Source of the DNA: Chondrilla cf. caribensis
Lineage: Eukaryota; Porifera; Demospongiae; Chondrillida; Chondrillidae
Assembly (NCBI GenBank): GCA_964020155.1
Contig: OZ026561.1
Location: 4,149,369 to 4,169,368 of the forward strand
Direction: 5' to 3'
Length of the DNA stretch: 20,000 nt
Part shown: piece by piece, positions 17,926-20,000 of the stretch
How the letters are laid out: the number at the start of each line of letters is the position of its first letter
Numbering within the stretch: position 1 is the stretch's first letter
Notes under the pieces: generated by a model
Seen by the model: the letters and a program-made list of their open reading frames with translations, nothing else
What the model was told of the DNA's origin: nothing
The model's database searches: none
Translations under genes and position numbers: made by a program

Positions 17926-18003
17926 TCATTAATGTATATTATGTGTTTGTTGGTTAGTTGGTGGCACGTTCCACTGTTAATTTTCTCTTTTAGTATTTTG
18001 TAT
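17926..18003. repeat. Diverged duplicate, copy 1
   Basis: The segment around GTGTTTGTTGGTTAGTTGG and GTTCCACTGTTAATTTTCTC matches 19304-19388 (GTGTTTGTTTGTTAGTTGG and GTTCCACTGTTAATTTCCTC) with small indels. Both copies end in a pyrimidine tract followed by AG and TATTTTG, which looks like a splice acceptor. The matching sequence ends shortly after that point. Confidence 0.75.
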
Positions 18004-18092
18004 CACTGACTCTTGCTGGTAGAGAACTACCTGCTGGTTGCATGGAAACTGTATCAAAACCTGTGATATGTACAGATATGGCAGAATGTCAG
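17994..18092 (+). other. Speculative 99-bp internal exon
   Basis: The segment follows the acceptor-like TTTTCTCTTTTAG and ends at a donor-like CAG|GTGATT. It is open for exactly 33 codons, bounded by an in-frame TAG immediately upstream and a TGA 12 bases past the donor. The translation includes LTLAGRELPAGC and TDMAECQ. No neighbouring exon, domain or reading partner was found, and 33 open codons can occur by chance. The acceptor side is duplicated near 19376. I do not claim a gene. Confidence 0.13.
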
Positions 18093-18608
18093 GTGATTGT
18101 CATGTGACACCAGCAGGGTGCATGTGACCCTGAAGGTCAACAGCTGACCACCACTAGTTTGGGCCCCAATGGTGACCTTTATTACTATGCAAGCCCCACT
18201 GTCTACACAAGGTAGACTATTATCCCATCAGGTCCTCAGTTGACCTTTAGAATACTGCATTTCAATTCTGAATCGATGTTCCTATCACCCAAATGATATC
18301 AATCAAGTTCCATTTACACACGGGTACAACGCTTCATGTGACTGAAATCAAAAGCTGCCCTCGTCCCATTCACCTAGAACTCCAGAGCATTGTCAACAAG
18401 TAATAATAATAATATTATTGAATGGCAGAAGTAATATTTTGCAGAAACCTTACAGTCACATGTTGTGTAAGTAATTTTCCCACACGACAGCTGCTCCCTT
18501 TCCAGGAATTGTTTATTTATACAGTGAATTTTGTAGACTCAGCGACTCCCCCTGCCTTTTGTTATTGAATGAGAGATTCAACTAATGTACCAGGGGAAAT
18601 TTCACCAT
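18093..18608. other. Unique sequence, no gene seen
   Basis: Short inverted words (GTCATGTGACAC, CAACAGCTGACC) occur near 18099-18150, and an ATAATAATAATATTATTG tract near 18403-18420. No coding or RNA signal was recognised. Confidence 0.4.
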
Positions 18609-18680
18609 CCACCTGTGTGCACACACATGTACATATACTCATGCACACACACGCACACATATTCACATGCATGCACTTGC

Positions 18681-18716
<36 letters not shown>

Positions 18717-18760
18717 GCATTCACCCACACACTCTACATCACAAACACATATTTACACAT
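18609..18760. repeat. (CA)n-rich microsatellite
   Basis: A tract of ACAC with GC/AT interruptions, purest at 18680-18714. It has the opposite strand sense to the GT tracts at 14121 and 17567. It produces the His/Thr-rich first third of the 176-codon open frame starting at 18569, whose remainder shows no recognisable domain. Confidence 0.93.
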
Positions 18761-19157
18761 GCACAAATTTTGATACTTTTTTGCCCATATGTTGAAATTT
18801 CCTTTGGACATCTGACCCTAGCCAATGTTAAATACCCTTACCAACTGTGTGAGCATAAGTATGTGAATAATGTGTCAATGAGATCAAATTCCCACAATTA
18901 TCCCTCCTTCTCCCCTCATTTTCCAAATGTTACCCGTTTCCCAAACATTTCAAACGTTGCACTGTTCCCTAAGCATTCCAGATGTATTCCCAAAGGTACT
19001 CATCATCACCTGTCATCCACACCTGCCTGCCTGTGTGAACTACAACAACCTCTGTGCGCTACACGGGTGTGTACACGTAACCCTCAACAATCTGTGTGAT
19101 CCACAACAGACAGTCTGTGGGGTCAGCGTCTACCTGTGTAATTTCCGACCATCTGTG
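18761..19157. other. Unique sequence, no gene called
   Basis: C-rich stretches with loosely repeated TTTCCCAAACATTTC and TTCCCTAAGCATTCC words (about 18938-18980) suggest an old short duplication. Open frames here continue from the CA tract and carry no recognisable domain. Confidence 0.4.
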
Positions 19158-19448
19158 TTACGTAATGGTCTGTTTCACTTGACCAATGTTGTCTCACATT
19201 CCCGACTTTTTCATGTGATTGTGTGCATGTGCATGCGCATGTATACATACAGTAGTACTTTTGTACAAGTGCACATTTATGTGTGTATCTAGGGTTGTTT
19301 TGCTCATAAATGTGTAAAATGTGTTTGTTTGTTAGTTGGTGTGGTATGTATGTTCCACTGTTAATTTCCTCTCCCAGTATTTTGTTATCTTTGTTATGTA
19401 GCAATCTGTTTCACTTGACCTACTTTGTCTCACCTTGCCGACATTTTC
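19158..19448. repeat. Local duplications at the right end
   Basis: The segment 19158-19212 (CTGTTTCACTTGACC ... CCCGACTTTTTC) recurs at 19394-19448 (CTGTTTCACTTGACC ... GCCGACATTTTC) at a 236-bp offset. Between them, 19304-19388 is the second copy of 17926-18003. Several old duplications are therefore nested here. Confidence 0.7.
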
Positions 19449-20000
19449 TTTAACGTATTCAATGATTCATTGCTAGTTTTATTATCTCTCAGTCGTGGAG
19501 TTAGTGGATGTTTCACTCTAATCTCATTACTGCGATTATCACAGAGGCCTGGTAATAATGCGTGCACTGGTCCAAATACGCTATCCTTTGTGTCATGTCT
19601 GGAGAGTATTGTGCGAATAAAAGGGACAGTCTGCCGATTTACAGACAGTTCAACTCGTGGGAAACGTGTATTCTCGTACTCGTACGTTCTCCGTGTTTGT
19701 ATGCTAATGTGCCTGTGATGACCTTTAGCCCTGAGGGCTACTATACTAGGCGTCTAGCAAACACATTTGTGAAAAGACTGAGCCATTAGCAGAGTGCACA
19801 AATGAAAGAAAAGTACTAGCTGGATAGCCATGAGGTAATGACACTCTCTTCCACTCCTATGCTGGTCTCACATAGCGTAGACCTGCTTCTTTCCTCCATG
19901 TTTAATGATTATGACGTCATGCGGTCAATAAGAAGCGGGTCTGTGCTAACTCCTATGCAGCCTACTATCTACAGGCATGTCAATATTGTGGAGGTTCCTG
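19449..20000. other. Unique right edge, CpG-richer patch, no gene called
   Basis: The stretch 19610-19705 (GTGCGAATAA, CTCGTGGGAAACGTG, CTCGTACTCGTACG) has noticeably more CpG than nearby sequence. A 97-codon plus-strand frame (19425-19718) crosses it without a recognisable domain. With the CRE-like site at 19912 this may be the edge of a promoter or gene beyond the window, but that is inference. Confidence 0.3.
19912..19919. promoter_or_regulatory. CRE-like palindrome
   Basis: TGACGTCA is a perfect CREB/ATF consensus palindrome, in the context TTATGACGTCATGCGG. An 8-base palindrome can occur by chance, though CpG-containing words are uncommon in this sequence. No associated transcription start was identified. 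Confidence 0.25.

Noticed and set aside
17471..18009. Long Cys/Val and His/Thr-rich frames
   Set aside because: Artefacts of the (GT)n microsatellite at 17567-17784.
18569..19099. 176-codon plus-strand open frame
   Set aside because: The first third is the CA microsatellite and the rest has no recognisable domain, signal peptide or splice support.
1..20000. tRNA, rRNA or other structured RNA genes
   Set aside because: No sequence with recognisable tRNA box A/box B spacing or rRNA similarity was noticed on either strand. A covariance-model search would settle this.

Overview
The window looks like nuclear DNA of an animal, most likely a marine invertebrate. The one convincing gene encodes an animal-type protein-phosphatase-1 targeting subunit with ankyrin repeats. 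The rest is AT-leaning, CpG-poor, rich in (GT)n microsatellites and minisatellites, and holds several short inverted-repeat transposon relics. There is no operon, bacterial-style gene packing, CRISPR array, or recognisable rRNA or tRNA gene. I cannot name the phylum; a sponge or similar early-branching animal is only a guess.

Layout. 1-815: a composite GT-rich minisatellite (46-bp units inside 120-bp direct repeats). 1702-1740: a near-perfect palindrome. 2280-2692: a TA-flanked inverted-repeat element containing sixteen 17-bp units. 3110-3560: a 56/57/63-bp repeat with a 120-bp higher-order duplication. 3836-4237: a second, unrelated 17-bp minisatellite. 5618-6532 (minus): an apparently intronless MYPT-like ankyrin gene of 304 codons with a TATA box, lying in a visibly CpG-richer island. 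8423-8597 and 8947-9117: two short Tc1/mariner-like MITEs (CAG... termini, TA flanks). 9770-10445: a large foldback element. 11169-11762: a second member of the 8423 MITE family in which an internal 17-bp motif has grown to about 26 copies, including an exact 179-bp match at a 170-bp offset. 11979-12145: a 64-bp direct repeat. 13240-13546, 15167-15799 and 16165-17133: three blocks of one 59-bp satellite, the middle one inverted. 14455-14597: a 26-bp array. Several long GT/AC tracts also occur. The right end (17900-20000) has diverged local duplications and possible regulatory motifs but no convincing gene.

Most long open frames outside 5618-6532 are by-products of simple or tandem repeats (Thr/His- or Cys/Val-rich translations) and are not annotated. 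The most interesting signal is how the repeats were generated: TA-flanked MITE-like elements appear to carry or seed short-unit minisatellites. One locus shows the probable seed (about 1.6 units) and another the expanded state of the same element.
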